DNA of 64,000 bases from Colidextribacter sp. OB.20 (GTDB taxonomy: Bacteria > Bacillota > Clostridia > Oscillospirales > Oscillospiraceae), in assembly GCF_009911595.1 (NCBI RefSeq), contig NZ_QWKG01000021.1:1-64000 (forward strand). Reading direction: 5' to 3'. The notes under the pieces are model-generated. The model was given only the letters and a program-made list of their open reading frames with translations. It ran no database searches and was not told the origin of the DNA. The first letter of the stretch is position 1, and the number at the start of each line of letters is the position of its first letter. Below, piece after piece: positions 32,314-39,898 of this stretch. Position numbers and translations under genes: made by a program.

Positions 32314-33831
32314 ATGGTGCAATCTATCCAATCCTTGGGGCTCCACGGGGTCACCGGCTATCCGGTGACTGCCGAGTGCGACCTGTCCGGCGGCCTGCCC
32401 GCCTTTACGGTGGTAGGCCTGCCCGACGCCGCCGTCAACGAGGCCCGGGAGCGGGTGCGCTCCGCCATCAAAAACTGCGGCTTCACCTTCCCAGTGAGCC
32501 GGATCACCGTCAATCTGGCCCCCGCCCACCTGAAAAAGGTGGGGACCCTCTACGACCTGCCCATACTGGTGGGCATCCTGGCCGCCGGCAAACAGCTGCG
32601 GCTGCCCGAGGAGAACTGCGCCTTCCTGGGGGAGCTGTCCCTGTCCGGACAGCTGCGGCCCTGCGCGGGGATGCTGTCCATGGCCCTGGCCGCCAAGCGG
32701 GAGGGAATTACAGCTCTGTACGTCCCCGAGGAGAACGCCGCCGAGGCCACCCTGGCCGAAGGCCCCGCCGTCTACCCTGTCCGGGACGTGGAGCAGTTGG
32801 AGCGCCACCTGATGGGGGAGGAGCTGATCTCCCCCGCCCCACCCTGGGTGCCCTCCCCCGCCGCCTTCCACTGCCCCGATATGTCCGAGGTGAAGGGTCA
32901 GGAGCAGGTGAAGCGGGCGCTGGAAATTGCCGCCGCCGGGGGGCACAGCGTCCTCATGTCCGGCCCCCCCGGCACAGGCAAGTCCATGCTGGCCCGCCGC
33001 CTGCCCGGCATTCTGCCCGACATGACCCGGCAGGAGGCGTTGGAGTGCACCGAAATTCACTCCATCATGGGCCAGACCAGTGCCAAGCAGCCCCTCATCA
33101 CTCTGCGGCCCTTCCGCTCCCCCCACCACACTGTCTCCTCCACCGGCATGGCCGGGGGCGGCTCCAACCCCCGGCCCGGTGAGATCTCCCTGGCCCACAA
33201 CGGGGTGCTCTTCCTGGACGAGCTGCCCGAGTTCCCCAAGGAGGTGCTGGAGGTGCTCCGCCAGCCTCTGGAGGATGGCCAGGTGCAGATATCCCGGGCG
33301 GCGGGCACCGTCACCTACCCCGCCCGGTTCATGCTGGTGTGCGCCATGAACCCCTGCAAATGCGGCTGGTACGGCCACCCGTCAGGCCGGTGCCGGTGCT
33401 CGGAGGCCGAGGTGAAAAAGTACCTCTCCCGCCTCTCCGGCCCCCTCCTGGACAGGCTGGACCTGTTCGTCCAGGTAGAGCCGCTGGAGTTCGACGAGCT
33501 GGCCCAGCGGGAGCGGGCGGAGACCTCCGGCCAGGTGAAGGAGCGAGTGGACGGAGCCCGGGCCCTTCAGACCGCCCGGCAAAGAGACACTGGCGTGTCC
33601 AGCAATTCCCAGCTGGACCGCCAGGGCCTGGACCGCTTCTGCGCCCTGAACGAGAGCTGCCAGCGGCTGATGAAGGGAGCCTTCGACCGCATGGGCCTCA
33701 CCGCCCGGAGCTACGACCGCATCCTCCGCGTCGCCCGCACCATCGCCGACCTGGACGGCGGCGGGGATATCTCCCCCACCCACCTGGCCGAAGCCCTGCA
33801 ATACAGGCCGCCGGAATATTTGAGGCGTTAA
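32314..33831 (+). CDS. comM: YifB/ComM-family Mg-chelatase-like AAA+ ATPase, 505 aa
   Basis: ATG 32314 follows GGGAGGCGG and the protein begins MVQSIQSLGLHGVTGYPV as in the family. N-terminal Lon-protease-like fold ('AVNEARERVRSAIKN'), Walker A 'GPPGTGKSMLARRLPGILP' near residue 224, Walker B 'GVLFLDELPEF', zinc-finger-like cysteines in 'CNPCKCGWYGHPSGRCRC'-type order, and the C-terminal Mg_chelatase domain. In Vibrio and Haemophilus ComM is a hexameric helicase that drives branch migration during natural transformation; its role in Clostridia is less clear. Length is typical. Confidence 0.95.
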   Translation: MVQSIQSLGLHGVTGYPVTAECDLSGGLPAFTVVGLPDAAVNEARERVRSAIKNCGFTFPVSRITVNLAPAHLKKVGTLYDLPILVGILAAGKQLRLPEENCAFLGELSLSGQLRPCAGMLSMALAAKREGITALYVPEENAAEATLAEGPAVYPVRDVEQLERHLMGEELISPAPPWVPSPAAFHCPDMSEVKGQEQVKRALEIAAAGGHSVLMSGPPGTGKSMLARRLPGILPDMTRQEALECTEIHSIMGQTSAKQPLITLRPFRSPHHTVSSTGMAGGGSNPRPGEISLAHNGVLFLDELPEFPKEVLEVLRQPLEDGQVQISRAAGTVTYPARFMLVCAMNPCKCGWYGHPSGRCRCSEAEVKKYLSRLSGPLLDRLDLFVQVEPLEFDELAQRERAETSGQVKERVDGARALQTARQRDTGVSSNSQLDRQGLDRFCALNESCQRLMKGAFDRMGLTARSYDRILRVARTIADLDGGGDISPTHLAEALQYRPPEYLRR

Positions 33832-33834
33832 GGG

Positions 33835-34032
33835 CTACATCCCCTTCGCCGCCCGGTAGCCCATGGCCTTGCCAAATAAAAAGGTGTGGCAGATCGCTCC
33901 GCAGGTGTCCCGGTCCGCCACATCACACAGGGCCAAGATGTCACGTAATCCGATTTGATAGCCCTGTTTCGCTTTTTCGTCCATTTCGGTTGCCTCTATA
34001 TATTGCTTGATCTCTTTTATAATAGGCTCCAT
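33835..34032 (-). CDS. Small helical protein, 65 aa, unknown function
   Basis: ATG 34032-34030 follows AAGGAGG. The product (MEPIIKEIKQYIEATEMDEK...) is mostly helical with two cysteines and ends 'FLFGKAMGYRAAKGM', a pattern common in small accessory proteins of mobile regions in Clostridia. It converges on comM with three bases between stops. Function unknown. Confidence 0.6.
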   Translation of the reverse strand: MEPIIKEIKQYIEATEMDEKAKQGYQIGLRDILALCDVADRDTCGAICHTFLFGKAMGYRAAKGM

Positions 34033-34141
34033 CTAAAAAACCTCCTTGATTTTCACCGGGAGGCATGGTATGATCAGATTTACCAGACCTCCGGGTGTGG
34101 GTATTAGAGTGTTGGTATGCTTTCTGAGGGCCGCCAGCACT

Positions 34142-34315
34142 CTATTTTTCTTGCGCCAAAACCAGCTCTATGCCCTCCCGCACAACATCGGTCCTTGTCT
34201 TGCCATGCGCTTTGCAGAACTCCTGAAGTCTTTTGTCTGTCTCTGCATCAATTCGGGCTTTTACTTCAATCTCTTTCGGATTGTCTGATTTTGGGCGTCC
34301 GGTTCGTGGACTCAA
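34142..34315 (-). CDS. Ribbon-helix-helix (CopG/Arc-like) DNA-binding protein, 57 aa
   Basis: I chose the TTG at 34315-34313, giving (M)SPRTGRPKSDNPKEIEV, the usual opening of this group; a GTG four codons upstream is the alternative. The rest, 'VKARIDAETDKRLQEFCKAHG' then 'TRTDVVREGIELVL', is a textbook ribbon-helix-helix. It probably represses its own promoter through the palindrome at 34333-34364. No toxin partner is directly adjacent on the same strand. Confidence 0.8.
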   Translation of the reverse strand: MSPRTGRPKSDNPKEIEVKARIDAETDKRLQEFCKAHGKTRTDVVREGIELVLAQEK

Positions 34316-34332
34316 TTTATCACCCACTTTCT

Positions 34333-34374
34333 GAGCCACAAAATTATTGTAATTTATGTGGCTCGAAATGTCAA
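34333..34374 (-). promoter_or_regulatory. Promoter of the RHH gene with a palindromic operator
   Basis: On the minus strand TTGACA (34374-34369), 17-bp spacer, TACAAT (34351-34346). GAGCCACA (34333-34340) and TGTGGCTC (34357-34364) form a perfect 8-bp inverted repeat spanning the -10, a good candidate autoregulatory operator. Confidence 0.8.
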
Positions 34375-34384
34375 GCTTTTTTAT

Positions 34385-34406
34385 AAAAAAAACCGCCCAG
34401 TCGGGC
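34385..34406 (-). terminator. Leftward intrinsic terminator of the antisense RNA
   Basis: On the minus strand CCGCCC-GACT-GGGCGG followed by eight T residues. The only transcript that needs it is the antisense RNA started at the promoter at 34718-34747. Confidence 0.8.
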
Positions 34407-34414
34407 GGAAAAAT

Positions 34415-34443
34415 TTGACAAAATCCGATATACACGATATGAT
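34415..34443 (+). promoter_or_regulatory. Rightward promoter of the hydrophobic peptide mRNA
   Basis: TTGACA (34415-34420), 17-bp spacer, TATGAT (34438-34443). The RNA would begin with the hairpin GCACCCATC (34448-34456)/GATGGGTGC (34462-34470), the kind of 5' stem that protects toxin mRNAs. Confidence 0.75.
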
Positions 34444-34546
34444 AAAAGCACCCATCCATCCGATGGGTGCAGATTGTGCGCTGTTACATAAAAGGCGGTT
34501 GGCCCACCGTTCGAACCCCTAGTCCAAACAAGGGGAGGTGGTGCAG

Positions 34547-34633
34547 ATGTGGAAAAAATGGATTTTCAAGGTAATCTGTTTTTTGATGGGTACAGCAATT
34601 CTCATGTACCTGTCGTCCATAAATGCGTGTTGA
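34547..34633 (+). CDS. 28-residue hydrophobic peptide, candidate type I toxin
   Basis: ATG 34547 follows GGGGAGGTGG. The peptide starts with a basic-aromatic MWKKWIFK, continues as one hydrophobic helix (VICFLMGTAILMYL) and ends in a short polar tail with Cys; this is the size and design of membrane-acting type I toxins. It has its own promoter, a 5' stem-loop, and a stem-loop overlapping the stop. An antisense promoter reads across it. It is not similar to a toxin family I can name. An alternative is a small regulatory membrane peptide. Confidence 0.6.
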   Translation: MWKKWIFKVICFLMGTAILMYLSSINAC

Positions 34634-34661
34634 CCGCTCGGCTGCAACCCAAGCGGTCAAC
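34629..34661 (+). terminator. Stem-loop overlapping the stop of the 28-aa peptide
   Basis: GTTGACCGCT (34629-34638) pairs with AGCGGTCAAC (34652-34661), followed by TTTAAAG. The short T-run makes termination moderate; it may also be the pairing site with the antisense RNA. Confidence 0.65.
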
Positions 34662-34717
34662 TTTAAAGTAAAGTGATTGTCTGGGCCAACCGTCAGTAAC
34701 AGCGCCCTTCTGCGTTT

Positions 34718-34747
34718 ATTATACCTGACCATCTCCATCTTTGTCAA
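34718..34747 (-). promoter_or_regulatory. Leftward promoter of the antisense RNA
   Basis: On the minus strand TTGACA (34747-34742), 18-bp spacer, TATAAT (34723-34718), a near-consensus promoter with no leftward gene to serve except the antisense RNA. Confidence 0.75.
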
Positions 34748-34762
34748 GACGAAAAGGCAAAG

Positions 34763-35035
34763 TTACCCCTTTCTCCACCGCTTCAGGGTGGGGAACCAGC
34801 CCCGCATCATCTTCTCCGCCTCCTCCTGGGGACCGAAGGGGTGGCCGTTCTCGGCGTTGAACTTCAGATTAAAGGCGATGATGTCGTCCATGGTGGCGTC
34901 TGGAGCGGTGAACGCCCCGTTCTGATAGCAGTAGCGACAGTAGTCCTCACTGAGGGTGCCGCCGGCCTCGGTGCCTTTGTCCTCGGGCTTGTCCAGGGGC
35001 ATGGCGCAGCACTGACAAAATTTTCTTTCTTCCAT
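34763..35035 (-). CDS. Zinc-ribbon domain protein, 90 aa
   Basis: ATG 35035 follows TAAGGAGG and gives MEERKFCQCCAMPLDKPED; an upstream ATG would include the ribosome binding site. 'CQCC' and 'CRYC' supply four zinc ligands, and the C-terminal half is 'FTAPDATMDDIIAFN ... EEAEKMMRGWFPTLKRW', matching a known putative zinc-ribbon family of Firmicutes. It is downstream of a WYL regulator and may be its product-sensing partner or a target. Role unknown. Confidence 0.75.
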   Translation of the reverse strand: MEERKFCQCCAMPLDKPEDKGTEAGGTLSEDYCRYCYQNGAFTAPDATMDDIIAFNLKFNAENGHPFGPQEEAEKMMRGWFPTLKRWRKG

Positions 35036-35115
35036 TGAGATGACCTCCTTATGTTGGACGGGATTTCCTCCCTGTCTCTGACACAAGGATACGCCTTGAA
35101 ACTTGACAGGGTCTG

Positions 35116-36021
35116 TCAGGTTTCATAAACATCCAAGGATTTTTTCAGCTCCTCTTTCAGAATATCCCGCCAGTAGGCCGGCGACAATACCTCCAGCTGC
35201 CCGCCAAAGGACAGGAGAAAGGACATCAGCCACTGATCCTCCGGGAAGGTGCACTCCACCAGCAGACAGCCGTCCTCCAAGGGGGTAATCTCCCGGGGGT
35301 GGAAGTAGTCCCGCACCCGCCAGGCGGCGGAGGGGGCAAACCGCAGCCGCAGGTCCACTCCCCGGTAGTCCCCGGGCATGGGGGCCTCCAGCTCCTCCGG
35401 GGGCTGACGGGGCGGACAGCTCCCCTCCTCCAGCACCAGGTCCTCCATGCGTACCAAGCGGAAGATGCGCCAGTCCTGCTTGTTCCGGCAGAAGGCGGAC
35501 AGATACCAGCACCCCGCCTTGAACACCAGCCGGGCGGGCTCCACGGTCCGCCGGCTCCTCTCACCGGCGGAGCTGTAGTAGGTGAAGGACAGGGGCCGGT
35601 GTGCCAGAATGGACCGCTTCACCCGGGAAAAATTCTCCCGCTCCGCCGCCCCGCTGCCCCAGTCGGTGAAGTCCACCTCCAGCCAGCCGTCCCCCTCCCG
35701 GCGGAAGAGGGCGGACAGCCGGGACAGGGTCTCCCCCTCCTCCGCCCCGCCGGTGGCCAGGATAGCCCGGAGGGAAAACAAAATCTCGTCCTGCTGCTCC
35801 GGAGAGAGCAGCGCCTTGTCCAGCACAAACTGGTCCAGAAGCCGGATGCCGCCCCCCTGCCCCTTCTGGGCGTAGACGGGGATGCCGGCGGCGGACAGGG
35901 CGTCCACGTCCCGGTAGATGGTCCGCTCCGACACCTCCAGCCGCCGGGCCAGCTCCCCGGCGGTAAGGGCCCGCTTCTCCACCAGGAGGTAGAGAATTTC
36001 AAAGAGACGGCCGTTTTTCAT
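35116..36021 (-). CDS. WYL-domain transcriptional regulator, 301 aa
   Basis: N-terminal winged helix 'ELARRLEVSERTIYRDVDALSAAGIPVYA' (residues ~22-50) and a WYL domain with 'CWYLSAFCRNKQDWRIFRLVRM' (residues ~170-190), followed by the usual C-terminal extension. Regulators of this type respond to nucleotides or DNA ends in some cases. The start ATG overlaps the stop of the Sir2 gene by four bases, so the two are translated together, an association that may link NAD state to the regulator. Confidence 0.9.
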   Translation of the reverse strand: MKNGRLFEILYLLVEKRALTAGELARRLEVSERTIYRDVDALSAAGIPVYAQKGQGGGIRLLDQFVLDKALLSPEQQDEILFSLRAILATGGAEEGETLSRLSALFRREGDGWLEVDFTDWGSGAAERENFSRVKRSILAHRPLSFTYYSSAGERSRRTVEPARLVFKAGCWYLSAFCRNKQDWRIFRLVRMEDLVLEEGSCPPRQPPEELEAPMPGDYRGVDLRLRFAPSAAWRVRDYFHPREITPLEDGCLLVECTFPEDQWLMSFLLSFGGQLEVLSPAYWRDILKEELKKSLDVYET

Positions 36022-36743
36022 CGGACCTCGATCTGTCCCAGAACCTGGCCGATGGGCAGGTTAATGGCCAGGTCGGCCCGGTCGTCGTAAGGAGTAGGGC
36101 TCTTGTTGATGAGCACCAGCCGCTTTCCCCGGAAATAGTTGATAAGCCCGGCGGCGGGGTAGACCGCCAGAGATGTGCCCCCGATGATCAGCAAGTCGGC
36201 GGCACGGATGTCCATCACCGCCCCCTCCATGGTGGCGCTGTCCAGGCTCTCCTCGTAGAGGACCACGTCGGGCTTGACCGTCCCGCCGCAAACACATTTG
36301 GGAACCCCGGTCCCCTCCTTGATATCCATCACGGCGCAGGGCCTGCGGCATCTCATGCAGTAGTTGCGGTGGACCGAGCCGTGGAGCTCCCAAACCCGCT
36401 TGGAGCCCGCCAGCTGGTGCAGCCCGTCGATGTTCTGGGTGACGACAGAGCGCAGCCTGCCCGCCGCCTCCAGCTCGGCCAGCTTCTTATGGGCGGCGTT
36501 GGGCTGAGCGTCCAGGCAGAGCATCTTGTCCCGGTAGAAACGGTAGAACTCCTCGGGCTGGGCGTCAAAAAAGGTGCGGCTCAGAATTTGCTCCGGCGGC
36601 CAGGCGTATTTCTGGTTATACAGCCCGTCCACACTGCGGAAATCCGGGATGCCGCTCTCGGTGGACACCCCCGCCCCGCCGAAAAAGACTATCCTTTGGC
36701 TTTCGTCAATCCACTGCTGTAAGGTTTTGAGTTTTTCGTCCAT
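36018..36743 (-). CDS. cobB: Sir2-type NAD-dependent protein deacylase, 241 aa
   Basis: 'GAGVSTESGIPDFRS' at residues 23-37, 'TQNIDGLH' for NAD binding, catalytic His in 'ELHGSVH' and a zinc module with CMRC and CVCG pairs define a complete sirtuin. It removes acyl groups from lysines using NAD. It is the first gene of the operon with the WYL regulator and zinc-ribbon protein. Confidence 0.95.
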   Translation of the reverse strand: MDEKLKTLQQWIDESQRIVFFGGAGVSTESGIPDFRSVDGLYNQKYAWPPEQILSRTFFDAQPEEFYRFYRDKMLCLDAQPNAAHKKLAELEAAGRLRSVVTQNIDGLHQLAGSKRVWELHGSVHRNYCMRCRRPCAVMDIKEGTGVPKCVCGGTVKPDVVLYEESLDSATMEGAVMDIRAADLLIIGGTSLAVYPAAGLINYFRGKRLVLINKSPTPYDDRADLAINLPIGQVLGQIEVR

Positions 36744-36769
36744 GAGAAGCCCTCCTTTAAATCTGGAAA

Positions 36770-37204
36770 TTATATATTCTGTTCCATCTCATCCGTTGGT
36801 TCATAGTCAATTTTCCAATCCAGATAAGAGCCTAATGTACCGCATTCTGTACAGCGGTTCCCGATGTAGACCCACTTGACGCTTCCGTTTTCCCTGCGGA
36901 CGAACCCCACTCTAACATTGAATGACTTACTAGTCTTGCACACAGAACACTTCTTGCGTTTTGGTTTCGCGTCCGCCCAAATATCGCCGCAGTCAAGCAG
37001 TATCTTTTTCGTTCCGCAAGCCGTACATATCACTTGAATTGCACCCTCGTTTTGATCGACCCGAAGCTCAAACGAATCGCCTCCACAGGCGTGGCACATC
37101 ACAGGCTTTACATCCAAGGCATTTTCTTCTGCATATAAATGAAGCCATTCGGATATGTCCTCGGCCGAATCACCTGTCCAATATTTTTTTGATCTGTCAA
37201 TCAT
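36770..37204 (-). CDS. Multi-zinc-ribbon protein, 144 aa, unknown function
   Basis: The sequence carries four CxxC pairs ('CHACGG', 'CTACG', 'CSVCK', 'CTECG'), i.e. two zinc ribbons separated by a linker 'DCGDIWADAKPKRKK'. Such proteins often bind nucleic acid or act in protein assembly. It is AT-rich compared with its neighbours and monocistronic, so it may be an acquired gene. I do not recognise the family. Confidence 0.7.
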   Translation of the reverse strand: MIDRSKKYWTGDSAEDISEWLHLYAEENALDVKPVMCHACGGDSFELRVDQNEGAIQVICTACGTKKILLDCGDIWADAKPKRKKCSVCKTSKSFNVRVGFVRRENGSVKWVYIGNRCTECGTLGSYLDWKIDYEPTDEMEQNI

Positions 37205-37337
37205 AAAATCCTCTCCAAAAATCCAGATTTATGATTTTGATTATATCACCGCCAGCTTTGAACGTCAACGCGCTGGGAAACTCCCTCTTGACTTAAACCC
37301 GGCTTCAAGTGGTAAGATGGCCCCACAATATGCCAAC

Positions 37338-37363
37338 GGCGCGCCGGGGTCGTCGCGCCCTAC
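37338..37363. repeat. Palindromic repeat, family B, copy 1
   Basis: GGCGCGCC-GGGGTCGTC-GCGCCCTAC. The core GGCGCGCCGGG...GTCGTCGC is shared with the copy at 62954-62991. It lies in the leader of the aldo/keto reductase gene. Confidence 0.6.
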
Positions 37364-37388
37364 AACCGAACCTGCAAGGAGGAAGGGT

Positions 37389-38534
37389 ATGAACTACCGT
37401 ACATTGGGCCGCACCGGGCTGAAGGTAAGCGAGATCGGCATGGGCTGCGAGGGTCTTATAGACAAGAGCTTCAGCCAGGTGAAGGAATTTGTAGACAGGA
37501 TGGAGGCACTGGGGGTCAACTGCATCGACCTGTACTCCCCCAACCCGGAGATGCGCTCCAGCCTGGGCCGTGCCATGGCCGGCCGGCGTGACAAATTCAT
37601 TCTGCAATCCCATCTGTGCTCCATCTGGGAAAACGGCCAGTATCTGCGCACCCGGGACATCGGCAAGGTAAAGGCCGGCTTTGAGGACATGCTCCGCCAG
37701 CTGGATACCGGCCACATCGACATCGGCATGATCCACTACTCTGACGCCCTGTCCGACTGGCATGGAATCGTGGACGGCCCGGTGATGACCTACGCTCAGG
37801 AGCTGAAAGAAGCCGGGAAAATCCGCTGCGTCGGCCTGTCCAGCCACAACCCGGAGGTGGCCCAGGCGGCGGTGGACAGCGGGCTGATCGACGTACTCAT
37901 GTTCAGCGTCAACCCCTGCTACGACCTCCAGCCCGCCAACGAGGACGTGGAGCAGCTGTGGGCGGACACGGCCTATGAGAAGGAGCTGGTGAACATGGAC
38001 CCCCAGCGCCAGGCCCTCTATGAGAGCTGCCAGCGCCAGGGGGTAGGCATCACGGTGATGAAGGCCTTCGCCGGTGGGGAGCTGCTGGGGCAGAACGCCA
38101 TCGCCCGGGTGGCGCTGACCCCCTTCCAGTGCCTGCACTACGCCCTCACCCGCCCCGGGGTGGCCAGCGTCATGGCGGGGGTCAAAACGGTGGAGGAGCT
38201 GGAGCAGTGCGCCGCCTACTGCGCCGCGCCGAACAGCGAAAAGGACTATGCCGCCGCCTTCGCCGCCATGCCTAAAATCAGCTGGGTGGGCCACTGCATG
38301 TACTGCGGCCACTGCGCCCCCTGCCCCCAGGGCATCGACGTGGCGGCGGTGACCAAGCTCCTCAACCTGACGAGGGCCCAGGGCCAGGTGCCTGAGACGG
38401 TGCGGGAGCACTACGCCGCCCTCCCCCGCCACGCCGGGGAGTGCGTGGCCTGCGGCGCCTGCGAAGGGCGCTGTCCCTTCTCGGTGCCCATCCGGGAAAA
38501 CATGAAACAGGCCGCCCAGGTATTCGGACTGTAA
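37389..38534 (+). CDS. Aldo/keto reductase with C-terminal 2[4Fe-4S] ferredoxin domain, 381 aa
   Basis: ATG 37389 (MNYRTLGRTGLKVSEIGMGC) follows AAGGAGGAAGGG. The barrel shows Asp/Tyr in 'CIDLYSPNPE', Lys in 'DKFIL' and His in 'IGMIHYSD'. The last 100 residues hold two iron-sulfur motifs, 'CMYCGHCAPCP' and 'CVACGACEGRCPF'. Such fusions are widespread in anaerobes and probably couple carbonyl reduction to ferredoxin rather than only NADPH. The enzyme is monocistronic. Substrate unknown. Confidence 0.9.
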   Translation: MNYRTLGRTGLKVSEIGMGCEGLIDKSFSQVKEFVDRMEALGVNCIDLYSPNPEMRSSLGRAMAGRRDKFILQSHLCSIWENGQYLRTRDIGKVKAGFEDMLRQLDTGHIDIGMIHYSDALSDWHGIVDGPVMTYAQELKEAGKIRCVGLSSHNPEVAQAAVDSGLIDVLMFSVNPCYDLQPANEDVEQLWADTAYEKELVNMDPQRQALYESCQRQGVGITVMKAFAGGELLGQNAIARVALTPFQCLHYALTRPGVASVMAGVKTVEELEQCAAYCAAPNSEKDYAAAFAAMPKISWVGHCMYCGHCAPCPQGIDVAAVTKLLNLTRAQGQVPETVREHYAALPRHAGECVACGACEGRCPFSVPIRENMKQAAQVFGL

Positions 38535-38535
38535 A

Positions 38536-38566
38536 GAAAAACCGCCGGCTTTCACCGGCGGTTTTC
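38536..38566. terminator. Bidirectional terminator between converging genes
   Basis: AAACCGCCGG pairs with CCGGCGGTTT across a six-base loop, with A-run before and T-run after, serving both the reductase and the converging gene at 38567. Confidence 0.9.
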
Positions 38567-39721
38567 TCATAATCTCGTTTCCAGAGGGACGGACAGAGCA
38601 TAGTGGCTGCTGTTCAGCTGACGCAGGAGGGCAGGCAGGACCCGGGCGGCGTCCTCGCCGCCCTCCAGGGTGAGATAGACGGTGCGGTGGCGGGTGCCCA
38701 GGCGGTTTATAACCCCGTTGGCGAAGGCGGCCGCCCCTGTGTTGGTCCCCGGCTCCTGGAGGAGGGTCTCCTCCCAGCACACCCAGCCCTTCTCCTCCAG
38801 GGCCTCCCGCTGCTCGGCGGGGACATAGGCCAGGGTTGTGCGGGTGCGGGCCGCCCGCTCCACCGCCCGCCGGCCCCGCTCCAGCTGCTCCTCCGTCTCC
38901 TCCCCGCCGCCGGCCAGAACGCCCAGGCTGTGGCCGGTGCCCAGGATGCGGCGGACCAGGTCTCCCTCCTCCTCCAGCAGCTGGGGGGTGAGGAAGAACA
39001 AAGCGCTGCCCCCGCCGCTGTTCAGGGCGTTCAGCGTTTCGGCCAGCCCGTCGGCACGCTCAAAGCGGAGGGCCAGATAGACCGCCGTATTGGCGCCGTC
39101 CGGCTCCTCTGGAAGCTCAGGGACGGAGCTGTCGCCGGGACTGGTGGTGGCGGCGGAGCTTAGGCTCCGGGTATACTCCCGCAGGCGGGTGTTGATCAGA
39201 TCCTGGGCCGCGTCGATGAATCTGGCATCGTCCAGCACTGCGGCAGCACTCTTGATGCGGATCAGGTAGCCCTGGGAGATATAGGGAATCTGGCTGTAGC
39301 TGTACTCCAGATTGAAGAAGCTGCATACCGTGTTCAGGGCCACATAGGGCCGCCCGTTGCGCATAACGGCTCGGGAAGAATAGACAACTCCGGTCATATC
39401 GTTCCGGCAGGTGCCGTCGTTCATGTTAAAGACCAGCATCTGCCGCAGATTGAAGAGGGCGACCGTGTTGTCGGTGCGGTTGTAGCTGGTGTACAGCCCC
39501 AGATTGACGTGGCTGCCGTTGAGATTGGCGTCAAAGACCGTATAGGGCACAAAGAGCATCCCGCCCGACCAGAAGGGCATGCTGCCTGCGGTCATCGGGG
39601 GGACATTGTCGTTCAGGCCCACAAAATACAGGTTGGCCGCCGAAGCCGGCATGGGGCGGAAAAGCCCCAGCACCAGGACGGCCGTGAGCAGCACGGACAA
39701 GGCGCTGCGTTTTTTCTTCAC
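38567..39721 (-). CDS. Secreted protein: copper-amine-oxidase-like stalk plus degenerate NodB-like domain, 384 aa
   Basis: A signal peptide (MKKKRSALSVLLTAVLVLGL..., cleavage near 'ASAAN') is followed by a stalk domain ('PPMTAGSMPFWSGGMLFVPYTVFD ... VVYSSRAVMRNGRPYVALNTVCSFF', residues ~40-155) that resembles copper-amine-oxidase N-terminal repeats. The second half ('LALRFERADGLAETLNAL ... GTGHSLGVLAGG') has the layout of a polysaccharide deacetylase but lacks the His/Asp metal triad of the NodB motif, so it is probably a non-catalytic wall-binding version. Confidence 0.7.
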   Translation of the reverse strand: MKKKRSALSVLLTAVLVLGLFRPMPASAANLYFVGLNDNVPPMTAGSMPFWSGGMLFVPYTVFDANLNGSHVNLGLYTSYNRTDNTVALFNLRQMLVFNMNDGTCRNDMTGVVYSSRAVMRNGRPYVALNTVCSFFNLEYSYSQIPYISQGYLIRIKSAAAVLDDARFIDAAQDLINTRLREYTRSLSSAATTSPGDSSVPELPEEPDGANTAVYLALRFERADGLAETLNALNSGGGSALFFLTPQLLEEEGDLVRRILGTGHSLGVLAGGGEETEEQLERGRRAVERAARTRTTLAYVPAEQREALEEKGWVCWEETLLQEPGTNTGAAAFANGVINRLGTRHRTVYLTLEGGEDAARVLPALLRQLNSSHYALSVPLETRL

Positions 39722-39749
39722 AGGGCTCCCCCCTTTCCTACAGTTTTTG

Positions 39750-39778
39750 TTGCGTGATTGATTATATCATAGTATAAT
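39750..39778 (+). promoter_or_regulatory. Promoter upstream of the DUF4342 protein and two-component genes
   Basis: TTGCGT (39750-39755), 17-bp spacer, TATAAT (39773-39778). The leader to the next start is about 120 bases. Confidence 0.6.
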
Positions 39779-39898
39779 AAGAAGGGCAAGCACCCGGAAA
39801 ATTTAAGAAAACTTTAATCTTCGCTAAACGGTCCTTCAAGCCGGCCGTGTTACCATAACAGCGTAAACCAAAACATGGCCCGAAGAAAGGAGCCGTTT

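Larger units (their letters stand above)
34390..34710 (-). ncRNA. Candidate antisense RNA to the 28-aa peptide mRNA (type I antitoxin)
   Basis: A strong minus-strand promoter (34718-34747) and a strong terminator (34385-34406) bound a region with no good leftward gene. The RNA would fully cover the oppositely directed peptide gene at 34547-34633, its ribosome binding site and its 5' hairpin. CGGTTGGCCCA (34496-34506) and TGGGCCAACCG (34682-34692) would bring its two ends together. These are the features of a type I antitoxin RNA. Confidence 0.55.

Noticed and set aside
34033-34141. Inverted repeats near the end of the RHH gene considered as a terminator
   Set aside because: The stem (AGAGTG/CACTCT) is imperfect and has no T-run on the strand that would need it.
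34484-34747. 87-residue minus-strand frame across the candidate type I locus
   Set aside because: Its start lies inside the antisense promoter's -35 box and it has no ribosome binding site; the transcript is better explained as antisense RNA.
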